Source: Macrotis lagotis (Eukaryota > Chordata > Mammalia > Peramelemorphia > Peramelidae). Taken from it: a stretch of DNA of 64,000 bases. This document shows, one piece after another, positions 43,674 to 55,007 of the stretch. The notes under the pieces are model-generated. The model did no database searches, had not been told where the DNA came from, and was given only the letters and a program-made list of their open reading frames with translations. Both the position numbers and the translations under genes were made by a program. Every line of letters begins with the position of its first letter. Position 1 is the stretch's first letter. The DNA lies in assembly GCF_037893015.1 (NCBI RefSeq), contig NC_133664.1:130795742-130859741 (forward strand), written 5' to 3'.

Positions 43674-43840
43674 GGGAAAGTTAGGTAGAGCAGTGAATAA
43701 AACACCAGCCCTGTAAGTCAGGAGGATGTGACTTCAAATTCATTCTCAAACACTTGATACTTACTAGCTGTGTGACCCTGGGCAAGTTACTTAACCCCAT
43801 TGCTCCACAAAAACAAAACAAAACAAAAAAGTTTGTTAAG
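43674..43840 (+). repeat. SINE with 16-bp target duplication in L1
   Basis: GGGAAAGTTAGGTAGAGCAG head, CACTTGATACTTACTAGCTG body and CACAAAAACAAAACAAAAC tail: a slightly different subfamily from most WSINE1-type copies here. GAGAAAGAACAAATTA occurs perfectly at 43658-43673 and 43841-43856. Confidence 0.92.
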
Positions 43841-44431
43841 GAGAAAGAACAAATTAAAAATTCCCAATTAAATACTAAATATCAAAGAAGAAATTAATAA
43901 AGATTGAAAGTAAGAAAACTGTTGAACTAACAAATAAAATCAAGAATTAGCTTTATTTAAAAACAAAAAAAGATAAGCTTTTGGTTTATTTGATTAAAAT
44001 AAGAAAGAAACCAAATTACCTCTATTAAACATGAAAAAGGTGAATTCACAACTAATGAGGAAGAAATTCAAATAATAATTTTGAGTTACTTTGCCCAACT
44101 AATGCCAATAAATTTTACAATCTAAGTGAAATGAATAAATGTTTATAAAAAATAAATTGCTCAGATTAAAAAAAGAGGAAATTAAAAGAAATTGAACAAA
44201 CCATCAAAGAACTCCCTAAGAAAATGTCCTCAGAGCCAGATGGATTTACAAGTGCTATTAAACATTTAAATAGCAATTAACTCCATTTCTATATAAACTA
44301 TTCAAAACAAAAATAGGGGTTTGCCAAATTCCTTCTATGATGCCAGTACTGTGCTGATACCTAAACCAGAAAGAGTCAAAACAGAGAAAGAAAATTTAGA
44401 TCAATTTCCCTAATGAATATTGATGTAAAAC

Positions 44432-45781
44432 TTTTATTTATTCATTTATTTTCACATTATTACAATCAGTGTGGATTCAGATACCATCAGTTCTGTCTTT
44501 TGGATGGATCACATTCTTTATCATAATTCCATCAGAAAAATTGTTTCAATAGTTTTTCCCACAATTGCTTTTGCTGCCTGTATTTCTCTCCCTTCTATTT
44601 CTCCCCACCTCCATTTATTCTTTATTTCTCTCCTATAGATTTCTATACTTTTAAGTGTATATGTTATTTCCACTATGAACCACTTTGGCTAAGACTGAAG
44701 GCTCAATCATTCCCCCTCCCCTCCCCCCCCCACTCCATTGTAAAAGCTTTTTCTTTCCTCTTTTATGTGAAATTTCTTGGCCCATTCTATCTCTCCTTTC
44801 CCTTTCTCCTGGTACATTCCTTTCTCACACACTAACACCATCTTTATAATATATTATACTTTCATATTCGACTCCCTCCTATGCCTTGTCTATATAAATG
44901 CTCCAGTTGATATAAGTAATCAATATCCTCTTCCCATGCAGGAATACACGCAGTTCAACATCATTAGGTCCCTCATAATTTGCCTTTCCCATCTACATTC
45001 TCTATGCTTCACCTGAGTCCTATACTTGAAAATCTGTTCAGCTCTGGTTACTTCAAAAGGAAAATTTGAAAGCCTTCATTTCATTGAATGTCCATCTTTT
45101 CCCCTGGGAGTTTTTATTTTGGGGATTTATTTCATGAGATAATCAATGGATTCCCTTGATTTTGTTTTACCCTCTGCTTCTAGGATATCAAGGTAGCTTT
45201 CCTGGAGAATTTCTTGAAAAAATGAAATCTAGGCTCTTTTCCTGGTCATGACTTTTAGGTAACCCAATAATTTTAAAATTATCTCTTCTGGATATGTTTT
45301 CCACATTAGTTGTTTTTCCAAGGAGCTATTTCACATTTTCTTCTAGTTTTTCATTCTTTTGGTTTTGTTTTATTGTTTCTTGATTCCTCACAAAGTCATC
45401 CGCTGGCCTTAGTTCTGTTCTACATTTGAAGGAATTATTTTCTTCAGAGAGATCCTGGTATCTCCTTTTCCATCTGGCTAATTTTGCTTTTTAAGGAATT
45501 CTTCTCCTCATTGACCGTTTGGACTGCTTTTTCCATTTGACCTAAACTGTTTTTTTTTTGGTAAGGCCAATGGGGTTAAGTGGCTTGCTAAAGGCCACAC
45601 AGCTATGTAATTATTAAGTGTCTGAGGTCAGATTTGAACTTAGGAACTCCTGAATTCAAGGCTGGTGCTCTATCCACTGTGCTACCTAGCCACCCCCAAA
45701 CTGGTTTTTAAAATGTTATTTTCTTCAGTATTTTTTGTATCTCCTCATCAAACTGCTGACTTGATTTTCATGACTTTCCTG
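44432..45781 (-). mobile_element. HAL1-like element, antisense, inside L1 ORF2
   Basis: On the minus strand from about 45700: decayed coiled-coil code (MEKAVQTVNEEKNSLKSK then ISQMEKEIPG), a LEENVK-type heptad region, then GKRWTFNE as at the ORF1 C-terminal domain, then a long 3'UTR (GGAGAAAGGGAAAGGAGAG, AAAAGCTTTTACAATGG) ending in AAATAAATGAATAAATAAAA at 44432. TGATGTAAAA on the left and TGATGCAAAT on the right fit a target duplication in ORF2. No RT is encoded. HAL1 is a judgement from ORF1 plus 3'UTR without ORF2. Confidence 0.6.
45551..45698 (-). repeat. WSINE1-type SINE inside the HAL1-like element
   Basis: TTTTTTTTGGTAAGGCCAAT through GCTACCTAGCCACCCCC. AAACTGTTTTT precedes and AAACTGGTTTT follows it. 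Third-level insertion: SINE in HAL1-like in L1. Confidence 0.9.
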
Positions 45782-46019
45782 TGATGCAAATTTTTTAAAT
45801 AAAGTATGAACAAAGTGATAACAACAAATTATCACTGTGATAATATACTCTGGTTAGGGAGAATTCATACCAGGAATGCTGTGTTCATTAAATATTGGGA
45901 AAATTATCAGTGCAATTGACCATATCAATAACAAACCCAACAGAAATCATAAGATTATTCAAAAAGACGAAAAAGCTTTTAAACAAATACAGGACTTGTT
46001 CCTATTAAAATACACTAGA

Positions 46020-46163
46020 GGGGCATCTAGGTGGCCCTGGAGTCAGGAGTACCTAAGTTCAAATCTGGCCTCAGACACTTAATAATTACCTGACTGTGTG
46101 ACCTTGGGCAAGCCACTTAACCCCAATTGCCTTGCAAAAACATAAAAAACAAAAACAAAAAAC
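46020..46163 (+). repeat. WSINE1-type SINE with internal head deletion
   Basis: GGGCATCTAGGTGG joins directly to CCCTGGAGTCAGGAGTACC; about 20 bases between A-box and middle are lost. ACACTAGAG (46011-46019) and ACACCAGAG (46164-46172) bound it. Confidence 0.9.
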
Positions 46164-47880
46164 ACCAGAGAGCATGGAATAAATGGAGTGTTCCTTAAAA
46201 TGTAAATTTGAAAGCAATATCTATCCAATACCATCAGCAAGCAATATATGTAATGTGGATAATCTCAGAGTATTGGGGGTGAAATGAAGATGCCCATTAT
46301 CACCACTATTATTTAATATATTAGAAATGTTAGCTTAATTTTAAGAGAAGAAAAATAAATTGAAGGAATTAGAATAGGTACTGAAGAAACAAAATCCTCA
46401 CTCTTTGTAGACTGTATGATGGTAAATTTATAGAAGCCTAAAAGAATAAGCTAAAAACCTAGTTGAGATAACTTTAGCAAAGTAGAAGGATATAAAATAA
46501 ACCCTCATAAATTATTAGTATTTCCATATATTATCAACAAAGTCAAATGAGAGATAGAAAGAGAAATTCCATTTAAAATAATGATAGACAATATAAAATA
46601 CAAATCCAGGAACTATATGAACACAATTACAAAACACTTTTCACACTAATAAAAGTCAGATCTAAACATTTGGAAAAAAATATTAATTTTCACTGGTAGA
46701 CTGAGCCAATATAATTAAAATGACAATTATATCTAAATTAATTTATTCAGGGGCATAACATTAAACCTACCAACAATTATTTTATATAGCAGAAAATAAT
46801 AACAAAATTCAATTAAAAGAACAAAAAATCAAGAATAGCAAGAGAATTAGTGAAAGCAAATGTGGAGGTGATCTAACTGTATCAGATCACAAAATGTATC
46901 ATAAAGCAATAATCATCAAAACAAACTGGTGATGGCTAAGAAATAGAGTGGTGAATCAGTACATTGGTACTCAGTACATAAATGACCATTGCACTTAATC
47001 AAATGTTTATCTAAGCTTTTTGGATAAGAATTCACTATTTGACAAAAACTGATGGGAAAACTAGAAAACAGTTGGGCAGACACTAGATACAGATCATCCT
47101 CTCACACTAAACACCAAGATAAGAGTAAAATGGCTACATAATTTAGAATGGAAAAATTAGAGGAGTAGGAATAGTTTACTTATGGAGATGGGAAGCATTT
47201 ATGACCAAACAAGATATAGAAAGCATTACAAGGTATAAAGTGGATAATTTTGATTATATTAAATTAAAAAGGTTTTACACAAACAAAATCTATGCATCCA
47301 ACATTAAAAGGAAAACATAAAACTAGGAAAAAAGTTCACTGAAAGTGTCTCTGATAAAGGCTTCATTTCTCAAAAATGTAGAGAACTGAGTCAAATTATA
47401 AGAATACAAGGCATTCTCCAATTGATAGTTAAAACATATAAACAGTTTTTAGATAATGAAATCAAAGCTATCTGTAGTCATATGAAAATAAAATGATCTA
47501 CAGTACTATTGAAAGAGAAATGTAAATTAAAACAACTTTGAGATACCTCTTCAAACCAATTAGATTGGCTAATAGGACAGAAGAGGAAAATGATAAATAT
47601 TAGGGAATGTGGGGTGATAATGCACTGTTGGTAGAATCACGAATGGATCCAACCATTCTGGAGAGCATGTTCAAATTGGTATAGAACTATGCATACCCTT
47701 TAATCCAGCAATAGCACTTATGGACTGATATAGCAAAGAGATTTTTAAAAAAGGTTTAAGGATTTATTTATACAAAAATATAGAAGCTCTTTAATGGTGG
47801 CAAAGAATTGGAAACAAGTTGTGGTATATGACTGTGATAAAAAGCTATTGTGGTATAAAAAAAGCAGGAAGATTCAAAAC

Positions 47881-48801
47881 AAACAAAGTAAAACTAAAAA
47901 CAAACAAAAATAAAAACCCCACAAACCACTGAATGTAAAACTCTTAGACCTGAGATATATAAAACTATTTCATAATAGCTCTATATCTACTCAAATGATA
48001 GTTATAGAACGTTTCCTAAAAAACTTGGATTTAGTTCAATTCTGATGTTTTTAGCAGAGAACATAATCAATTTACCTCTTTGCTTTCATATCATTATTTA
48101 TAAAAGAATTATAATAATATCTGTGTTAATTTCCACTTAAGGATCTCCTGAGATAAGATGACAAAAATGTCAAGTACTTTTAAAGTATAAAATGTAAATG
48201 AATATTAATTATAATTAAAGATATGCACATAAATATATATGCACTACATATATATATATATATATGATAGCAGCTTTGCCTAAGAGGGTCTATGTCTATG
48301 ATAAGAGAATGAAAGGTCATGAGCACTGAGTAGCCAATGTTTGGAACTAGCAAGACTGAGAATTAGCAAAGGAGATGTGGAATAAGAGAGATGGATGAAA
48401 GTATCAACAGGTATTCACCTAAGCCATAACAACAAGATTATCTATACTGTAGATTCAGTATTTTACCATACCAGAATATGTCTTGGAGAAATTAATTTCC
48501 TATATACTCTATGTGAGGAGACGGAAGATTATAATACTCAAGAATACAAACATAAATATGAATATGAAATTATTTTCTGTTATTTTTAGGAGTTTTTTAT
48601 CTTAAATACATTATTTTGTATTGTTTTTGTTCTTTTATTAAAATCATAGTGGACAACAAAAATCGGCATTTTAGAGTGATGTTAGAAGTTTCCATTTTCA
48701 AGTTGAGTAGAAGCAATGAGCTAGATATAGTAATTAACATAAAAAAACTCCACGTTGAATCCATATCAAAATGAATCCAGAGATTTGTATCTCATAGGTT
48801 T
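47881..48801. other. Unassigned AT-rich sequence
   Basis: A-rich start may be the L1 tail or a SINE remnant. A short (TA)n lies at 48247-48267. No coding frame of note. Confidence 0.3.
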
Positions 48802-48818
48802 TATATATATATAGATAC

Positions 48819-48852
<34 letters not shown>

Positions 48853-48876
48853 ATATATATGTATCTATATATATAC
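48802..48876. repeat. (TA)n tract forming an imperfect palindrome
   Basis: ATATAGATACATATATAT on the left is mirrored by ATATATATGTATCTATAT on the right, so the whole tract can fold as a cruciform of about 70 bases. Confidence 0.9.
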
Positions 48877-48889
48877 CTTTAACAAAACT

Positions 48890-49380
48890 TCAGTGAAGAT
48901 ATTTATATTTCAAAGATGCCATCAATCAAAGGGCCTTTTCCCAATGAATGTGTTCCTTATTTCAGTTAGGATTTACAAAAAAAAAGGATATTTTCTTTCA
49001 CCCATGCTTTGATGTGACATGCTAAAGAAATTGTTCAGGGGTCTTAAAATTTTACAGCAAAATAATGAAGCAAGCTCTAAGTCTTGGGTAAAAAACATGA
49101 ATATAGTGAGAGTAACTTTTTTAAAAGTATTTTAATTCACATTTAACAGCTTCTCTTTTTCTTTGCAAGTTTTTTCACCAGTCACTGTTTGTTATTAAAT
49201 TAGAACTTTAATTTGGTAACACCTCACCAGACTCATGTAATCTTAATGAAAGGTCTTACATATGAGATCAGATGTAATTGCTCTAATTAATTAATGAGAC
49301 ATAACACCATTTATATGTGACAATGGACTTAGATTTGAACTGAAATTAAAACTTTAATTAAGGAAGCATTCCTTTAACTT
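48890..49380. other. Single-copy-looking stretch, homeobox-site-like motifs
   Basis: High-complexity sequence matching no repeat I know. It contains ATTGCTCTAATTAATTAATG near 49280, plus ACTTTAATTAAGG and GAACTTTAATTTGG nearby, i.e. clustered TAATTA/TAATTR sites. A candidate enhancer-like conserved element. Conservation cannot be tested here. Confidence 0.3.
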
Positions 49381-49850
49381 CTTACTCAGTTTTGGGAGGA
49401 ACGGGGATGTATATGAGTAATAATATACATACATGCATGTATACACACACACACACATATATACTATTTTGGATTTTTTTTTCCTTTCTGGAGTTGAAGG
49501 GGTGGGGAATGATCAGTTAATGTTTAAACAATATTTTAAGAGAAAGGAATGTAAAAGTTTATCTTACCTCATTGTAAAAATAGAAATAGGGAGCATAAAT
49601 ATTTATTCAACAAATGTTCAATGGTGATCCTCTGCTGAATTATATTTATTTAAGGAGAAAACTGGGAAGGAAGGAAAGGCAAGGAAACAGAGAAAGATTA
49701 TTGGGAGAAATAAAAGAGTTGATTAATCAATTTCACTAATGAGGAGAATCTTATGCAAAAGAATTTGAATCTGCCCCTATTTTTTAGCATAAAAAAATCA
49801 CATATATAAAACTTGAGCCAGAATCCCCTAGTAAGGAAACAAATACATTT
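49381..49850. other. Unassigned sequence
   Basis: A short CA/TA tract at 49441-49464. No family, no frame. Confidence 0.3.
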
Positions 49851-50090
49851 TTAGTAGGATAACTAGGAGGCACAGTGGATAGTGTCAGGTCTGGAATCAG
49901 GAAGATTCACTTTGATGAGTTCAAATCTGAACTTGGATACTTACTAGCTGTGGTACCTTACTTGTTTCACTTTCCTCATCTGTAAAATGAACTGGAAAAA
50001 GAAATGGCAAACCATTCCAATGTCTTAGACAAGAAAACCTAATATGGGCAAAGAGTTGGACATGCCTAAAAATATTGAGACAACAAAAAT
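49851..50090 (+). repeat. MAR1-type SINE
   Basis: GGATAACTAGGAGGCACAGT, GAGTTCAAATCTGAACTTGG, TTTCCTCATCTGTAAAATGA, GGCAAACCATTCCAATGTC, tail ending in GAGACAACAAAAATT. Confidence 0.85.
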
Positions 50091-50094
50091 TCTT

Positions 50095-50247
50095 TTTGTT
50101 TTAGGTTTTTGCAAGGCAAATGAGGTTGAGTGGCTTGCCCAAGGCCACACAGCTAGGTCATTATTAAGTGTCTGAGACCAGATTTGAACCCAGGTACTCC
50201 TGACTCCAAAGCCAGTGCTTTATCCACTACTCCACCTACCCGCCCAA
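50095..50247 (-). repeat. WSINE1-type SINE with 14-bp target duplication
   Basis: Inserted into the tail of the MAR1-type SINE. CAACAAAAATTCTT (50081-50094) and CAACAAACATTCTT (50248-50261) differ at one position. Confidence 0.93.
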
Positions 50248-50261
50248 CAACAAACATTCTT

Positions 50262-51009
50262 AGGAACATCCCTAAAGTGTGTACATAGGTTTAGAACTTA
50301 TTCAGGGAAGATTGTAATATATATTCTTTTAGTGCCAGTTCTCCATACTTTCAGGTTCTCTTTTTGAGTCTTGCCCCACTCCATCCTGAAATTCATCATT
50401 GTCCAGCACCTTCTCCATTTAGTCCAGGAATTCCTGTTTGTTACCTCTAATTTTTATCATTCCAATCTGGTCCAAGTGTAGAGGATCCTATCAGTTGTAG
50501 CAGTGACAGTCACTTCTTCCATCAATCATCCTTGAAAAATCATTTTTCCATAATTTTGTCTGTGACTTAAATTCTTCTTCCCAGTATCCTCTACTTGACT
50601 CCAATCATCTCCATTCTTTGGTGCATTCTTTTTTGCATCTCCCTTGTCTACCCTCCACCCTCAGTATTTTCAGTCTGCAAAAACCAACTATTGCCCACAT
50701 TGTTTGTCCTTTTGTTTGACACTCCTAGTCTCAGATTTCTAGTCAAACAACTGACTTCGGGTTTAAAAATTCCTCTTCATTCTTCATTGTCATCAGTGTC
50801 CTCTCAAAAATATTTTGAGGAATCCACATATAAAAACAATAATGTACCTGTATGGGTCTAAGTAATTGAGAGTTTCCTTGGCCTCTAGAATACTCCTGGC
50901 TTCCTTGCAAATTAACTTGGAATCAGAACAAAAGAATTACATGAAACCTGTGTTCTTCTGTTCAGTCAACAAGTTTTCTGAGCAATTATTTTTATTTAAT
51001 CAATAAAGG
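50262..51009. other. Unassigned sequence
   Basis: Pyrimidine-rich from 50360 to 50700. The 88-codon frame 50595-50861 matches nothing known. An L2-like LINE is possible but not shown. Confidence 0.3.
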
Positions 51010-51327
51010 TGATTTTGACAAACCTAGATCTAAAACCAGTCTTCATTTAGTTTCTTCCTCATACTATATTTCACAATAAACTCAAAAGAAATATGTGACC
51101 CGAAAAATAAAATTGCAAGACAACCAAATCCAATTCCTTTCATAGCTATGTCTTAGGAGAATATAGAGGTTATTTAAAAAAAGTCATTTTGATTAGATAA
51201 AATGAAAATGCTTTTGCACAAATAAAATCAATGTGACTAGACTAAGAAGGGAAACAGTTGATTAGGAGAAAATATTTGCTTCAAGTATCTCTAATAAGGA
51301 GTTGATATCCAAGACATAAGGAATTAA

Positions 51328-51384
51328 TACATACATATATATATATATATATGTATATATATACATATATATATATATATATGT
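51328..51384. repeat. (TA)n tract, two copies of a 24-bp palindromic unit
   Basis: 51331-51354 and 51361-51384 are the same 24 bases (ATACATATAT...ATGT), separated by ATATAT, and each is itself nearly self-complementary. Confidence 0.9.
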
Positions 51385-51493
51385 ACCGACAGACATGTAT
51401 ATTCAAGAGTCAATCATACATAGTTAAGCCATCAAAGGGTAGAAATAGTTTTAAAAAGAAGTGCAACTATTAGCGACCACATGAAAATAGTTG

Positions 51494-51922
51494 TTTATCC
51501 TTTCTTTTCAAAAAAGAACAATCATCATGAGGGTACTGTCTTGATTTGCCACTGAATTGATTTTAAGTGAAACAGTTTCACAAAGTTGTCAGCCTCACTC
51601 TCTTTTCCAAAGACATCAAGGTCAAATGGGGAGACAAAAGTTAAAAAGAATGGTGATGACCTGGGATCCAATGGATGACTTTGGCGCTTTTATTGTCTGA
51701 TCAAATTCTATGCACACTATAGTACCAGCTTTAGTTGACTTCATGGCTATTGTTTATTATTCTCATCCACCCATCCAGAGTCTTTACATACTTGGAGTCA
51801 ATATATTTTTAATTCACCAACAGTTTTGAGGTCTGTCAGTTAATCTCAAGCCAGTCTAGCCTGTCTTCCAAGAAGGTTTGCTGGGGTGTGGCTATAGCAT
51901 TTTGCATGCTATAGCTTCTTGG
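51494..51922 (-). repeat. Composite SINE, longest copy, antisense
   Basis: On the minus strand it runs from CACCCCAGCAAACCTTCTTG through GACTCCAAGTATGTAAAGAC, GAATTTGATCAGACAATAAA and GGCTGACAACTTTGTGAAAC to the AAAGGATAAAC-type tail. It splits the L1 ORF2 between CACATGAAAATAG and ATTCTAAATCATT. Other copies here carry only the 3' half. Confidence 0.75.
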
Positions 51923-52815
51923 AGTCATTCTAAATCATTAATAATGAGAGAAGTTGTGCATCAAAGCAAATCGGAGATTTCATCTCATGCTTAGCAAAAA
52001 AGGCAAAGAAGATGAAGGAAATGATCAATTTTAGAGAGGCTGTGTTAGTCCAAATATTCTGGAAACAATTTGGAATTATGCTTAAAATTGAGATACTCAA
52101 AGACCAGAGCTAAACATTATAGCATATGAATATATTAAAGCTTTACACTATGATATATGTTGTTCTGGTACCTAAACCAGGGAAATATGAAACAAAGAAG
52201 GAAAACTACAAAGCAATATCATTAATAAATATTGATTTGGAAATTTAAACAAAGTCCCACTAGGCTTACAGCAATTTTCCAAAGAAATCATTCTTTATGA
52301 TCAAGTGGGATATATATCAATGATTCAAGGTTGGTTCAAAATTAGAAAATCCATTAACACAATTAATCAAATTTACCAAAACATCAAATCCACATGATCC
52401 TTTCAAAAGATGTAGGGAAAGCCTTTGAAAAGTACCATACTTTTATATTAAAAACCATAAAAAGCATATGCATAGAGGAACCTTTTTTAATAGAATAAAA
52501 AGTATCCATCTAAAACCAAAAGCAACATCATAAAAATGCATATATATTAGAACCTTTCTTAGTCAATACAGGAGGGAAGCAAGTATGCTCACTCTCCCAA
52601 CTAACATTTGATATAGTTCTAGAAATGCTGACAATAGCAATAAAGCAAGAGAAAAGAATAAAAGGAGTATTAAAGAGGAAATAAAACTAAACTTACTTGC
52701 TGATGATATGATAACTTACTTGGAAAACCCTAGAAATCAGTAAAGAAACTAATTGAGACAATAATGGTTCCAGCAAAGTTGCAGGCTACAAAACAAATTC
52801 TCAAAATTCAATAGT

Positions 52816-53114
52816 AAGTGATAGTTCTTTCATGAAGCCTTCCAAAAGTCCCATTTTCTCTTCCCTTCCACTGCTAGAAGTGATTTCTTCTTATGAATTC
52901 CCTTCATCACACTTCATTAATACCTCTTCCTTTCATATCTTCTTAGTTGTCTTAATGGTTTTTGAATAATTAAATCTATAAGTACCTAAGTACAACAAAA
53001 CCTAACAGAAATATCAGCTGATTTGAAAAATATTCCTTTCCATTTTCCCAGAATTAAAGATAAATTTTTCTGTTTTTACTGTATAATATTGGCAATTTTA
53101 ATATCATCTGTCAT
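52816..53114 (+). repeat. Permuted two-piece insert copied from 3 kb downstream
   Basis: 52816-52970 is about 95% identical to 56454-56607 (an L2 3' end); 52971-53114 is about 93% identical to 55741-55884. Both are in direct orientation but in the reverse order of the source. The insert lies cleanly inside L1 ORF2. Confidence 0.88.
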
Positions 53115-53608
53115 GTAATATGTATGTAATATGACCAAAATACAAGAAGCAATAATAGAAAGAAAAATCTAATTCAGATAACAATCACAAAATGTATAAA
53201 ATTTCTGGGAATCAACCTTCCACAGCACACAAGGCACTTGAATAGATTCAATTATAAAGTACTCCTTAAAGAAATAAAAATAACCCCTAAATTTATAGAG
53301 GATATTCTATAATTTGGCCAAATCAAAGCATGAAGGGGAATAACACTTCTAGACCTCATCAAAATCATCTGGTATTACTTAAAAATAGAGAGTTAAATTA
53401 ATGGGACAAATTAGGCAAAGAAGATTCAGAAAAAAATAAAAATCAATGTTTGATAAAGTGAAAAGTATAAACTAGGAAAACTGGAGAGCAGTCTGGCAGA
53501 AATTAGGATTAGATAAATCAACTTAAACTACATACCATACTACCTTTTAAATGGATACATCACCTTCATATTAAAGATCATATTATTTTTAGAATATTTA
53601 ACATATTA

Positions 53609-53636
53609 AATATTTAATTAAATTTAATTAAATATT
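53609..53636. repeat. 28-bp perfect AT palindrome
   Basis: AATATTTAATTAAA followed by its exact complement in reverse. TTAACATATTA lies on both sides (53598-53608 and 53638-53648) as a direct repeat. Confidence 0.9.
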
Positions 53637-54760
53637 TTAACATATTAAAATTATTATTGAATATTAAAATATTATCAAAATAAAATAAAAAATGTCCCAG
53701 AACAGAAATAGACCATGTATCTCTCTCACAATTATAAATGAGATATATTCTTAAGTAAACAAGAGATCAAGGCAATTACAAAAGAAAAAATAGATCACTT
53801 TACTTGAAACTTAAAAAGTTTCTACATAGACAACATTAATACATATAAGATGAAGAGGGAAGTGATCAAATGAAAAAAGTGCATCAGATTTATCTGATAA
53901 AGATTTAATATTCAAGATATGTGAACTATAAATATATATATATATACATGATTAATTGTCATTCCTCAAAAGACAAATAATCAAAAGATTTGACAAGGAG
54001 TTCTCAAAATAAAAAAATGTAAAATGTTGACAAACACATGAAAAAATGTTCCAAATCACTAACAAAGAGAAATGCTGAAGTTTCACCTATACCCTGCAAA
54101 TTGGCAAAAATGATAACATTTGTTATTGGAGGATCCATGGAAAATAGGATCACTAATACATTGTTGGTAGAACTATAAAATAACATAATTTTGGAAAGCA
54201 ATTTATAATTATGTAAATGAGTAAAATGTTCACATCTTTTGAATCAGAGACTCCATTTCTGCACTTATCCCTAAAGGAAGTTATCAATAAACCAAAAAAA
54301 AGGTCCTCGAAAATATTTAAAGCAACATTTTTTTTTTGGTAATAGCTGAGAAATGGAAGCACAGTAGATATCCATCAACTGAGAAATGGCTAAACAAACT
54401 CTGACACATGAATGTAATGGAGCACCACTATGCTGTAAAAAATTATGTATATGAAGCACAGAAATATTTATATAAGCTAATGCAAAGTGAAGCAAGCAGA
54501 ATTAAAAAAAATATACAAATTGACCACAACCATATAAATGAAAAGAACACTGATATAACAAAACATCAAAAGTAAATGTGGCAAAATTATAAAGATTAAG
54601 TAGTATTTGAATGAAGAAATACCCCAAATCTACTTCACAGAACTGGAAGATCCAAAGTTATTAGACATTTCTCATGTTTTCAGATTTTTTTCAATGTAGC
54701 AATCAGTTATGTGGATTTTTCTTTTCCTCCCCCGAAATGCTGTCTTATGGAGTGACTTTT

Positions 54761-54909
54761 TTTAGGGGTTTTTTTTCTTTTTGCAAGGCAAATGGTGTTA
54801 CATGGCTTGCCCAAGGCAACATTATTAAGTGTCTGAGACCAGATTTGAACCCAGGTACTCCTGACTCCAGGGCCAGTGCTTTATCCACTGCGCCACCTAG
54901 CCGCCCCTT
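54761..54909 (-). repeat. WSINE1-type SINE with 13-bp target duplication
   Basis: TTTTTGCAAGGCAAATGG through GCGCCACCTAGCCGCCCC, with an internal loss near GGCAACATTATTAAG (part of ACACAGCTAGGTA missing). TGGAGTGACTTTT occurs at 54748-54760 and 54910-54922. Confidence 0.93.
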
Positions 54910-55007
54910 TGGAGTGACTTTTATGGAGTGGAAGGAGGAGGGATACATGAGATACTATGATGATAAAAGAAGAAGAATATATAAATTAAAAAAGTATTAT
55001 TATTATT

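Larger units (their letters stand above)
43330..47880 (+). mobile_element. LINE-1, long ORF2 segment with four insertions
   Basis: Decayed ORF2 from the endonuclease-RT junction to near the C-terminus. Landmarks: TCATCCAAGATAATGACAAT (43512), ATTAAACATGAAAAAGGTG, CTCCCTAAGAAAATGTCCTC, CTGATACCTAAACCAG (44355), ATTCATACCAGGAATGCTGT (45867), CAATTGACCATATCAATAAC, CACCACTATTATTTAATATA (46302), ATTTCCATATATTATCAACA, and CTGGAGAGCATGTTCAAATT (47665). Insertions lie at 43674-43840 (SINE), 44432-45781 (antisense HAL1-like, itself holding a SINE) and 46020-46163 (SINE). The 5'UTR and ORF1 are absent and the 3'UTR is not found, so both ends are missing. Many breaks; inactive. Confidence 0.87.
51010..52135 (+). 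mobile_element. LINE-1 ORF2 C-terminal part, split by a composite SINE
   Basis: TTTCACAATAAACTCAAAAG, GAAAATGCTTTTGCACAAAT, GACTAGACTAAGAAGGGAA, GAGTTGATATCCAAGACATA and CATCAAAGGGTAGAAATAG lead up to the SINE. ATTCTAAATCATTAATAATG, TATTCTGGAAACAATTTGG follow. A (TA)n at 51328-51384 lies within it. Non-functional. Confidence 0.75.
52140..55000 (+). mobile_element. LINE-1, RT domain to 3' end, with two insertions
   Basis: Starts in the RT domain (TTCTGGTACCTAAACCAGGG), with the catalytic region at 52690-52735 read as Asn-Leu-Leu-Ala-Asp-Asp-Met-Ile-Thr-Tyr-Leu-Glu-Asn-Pro (L1 usually has Phe-Ala-Asp-Asp). Interrupted at 52816-53114 by a templated insert, resumes at CAAAATACAAGAAGCAATAA, continues through AAATTGGCAAAAATGATAAC and TCCATCAACTGAGAAATGGC to a 3'UTR, which is broken by a SINE at 54761. 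Many frame breaks. Confidence 0.87.

Noticed and set aside
52816-53114. Retrocopy of a back-spliced circular RNA
   Set aside because: The join has no splice signals at 56607 (no GT follows) or before 55741 (no AG), so back-splicing is not supported.
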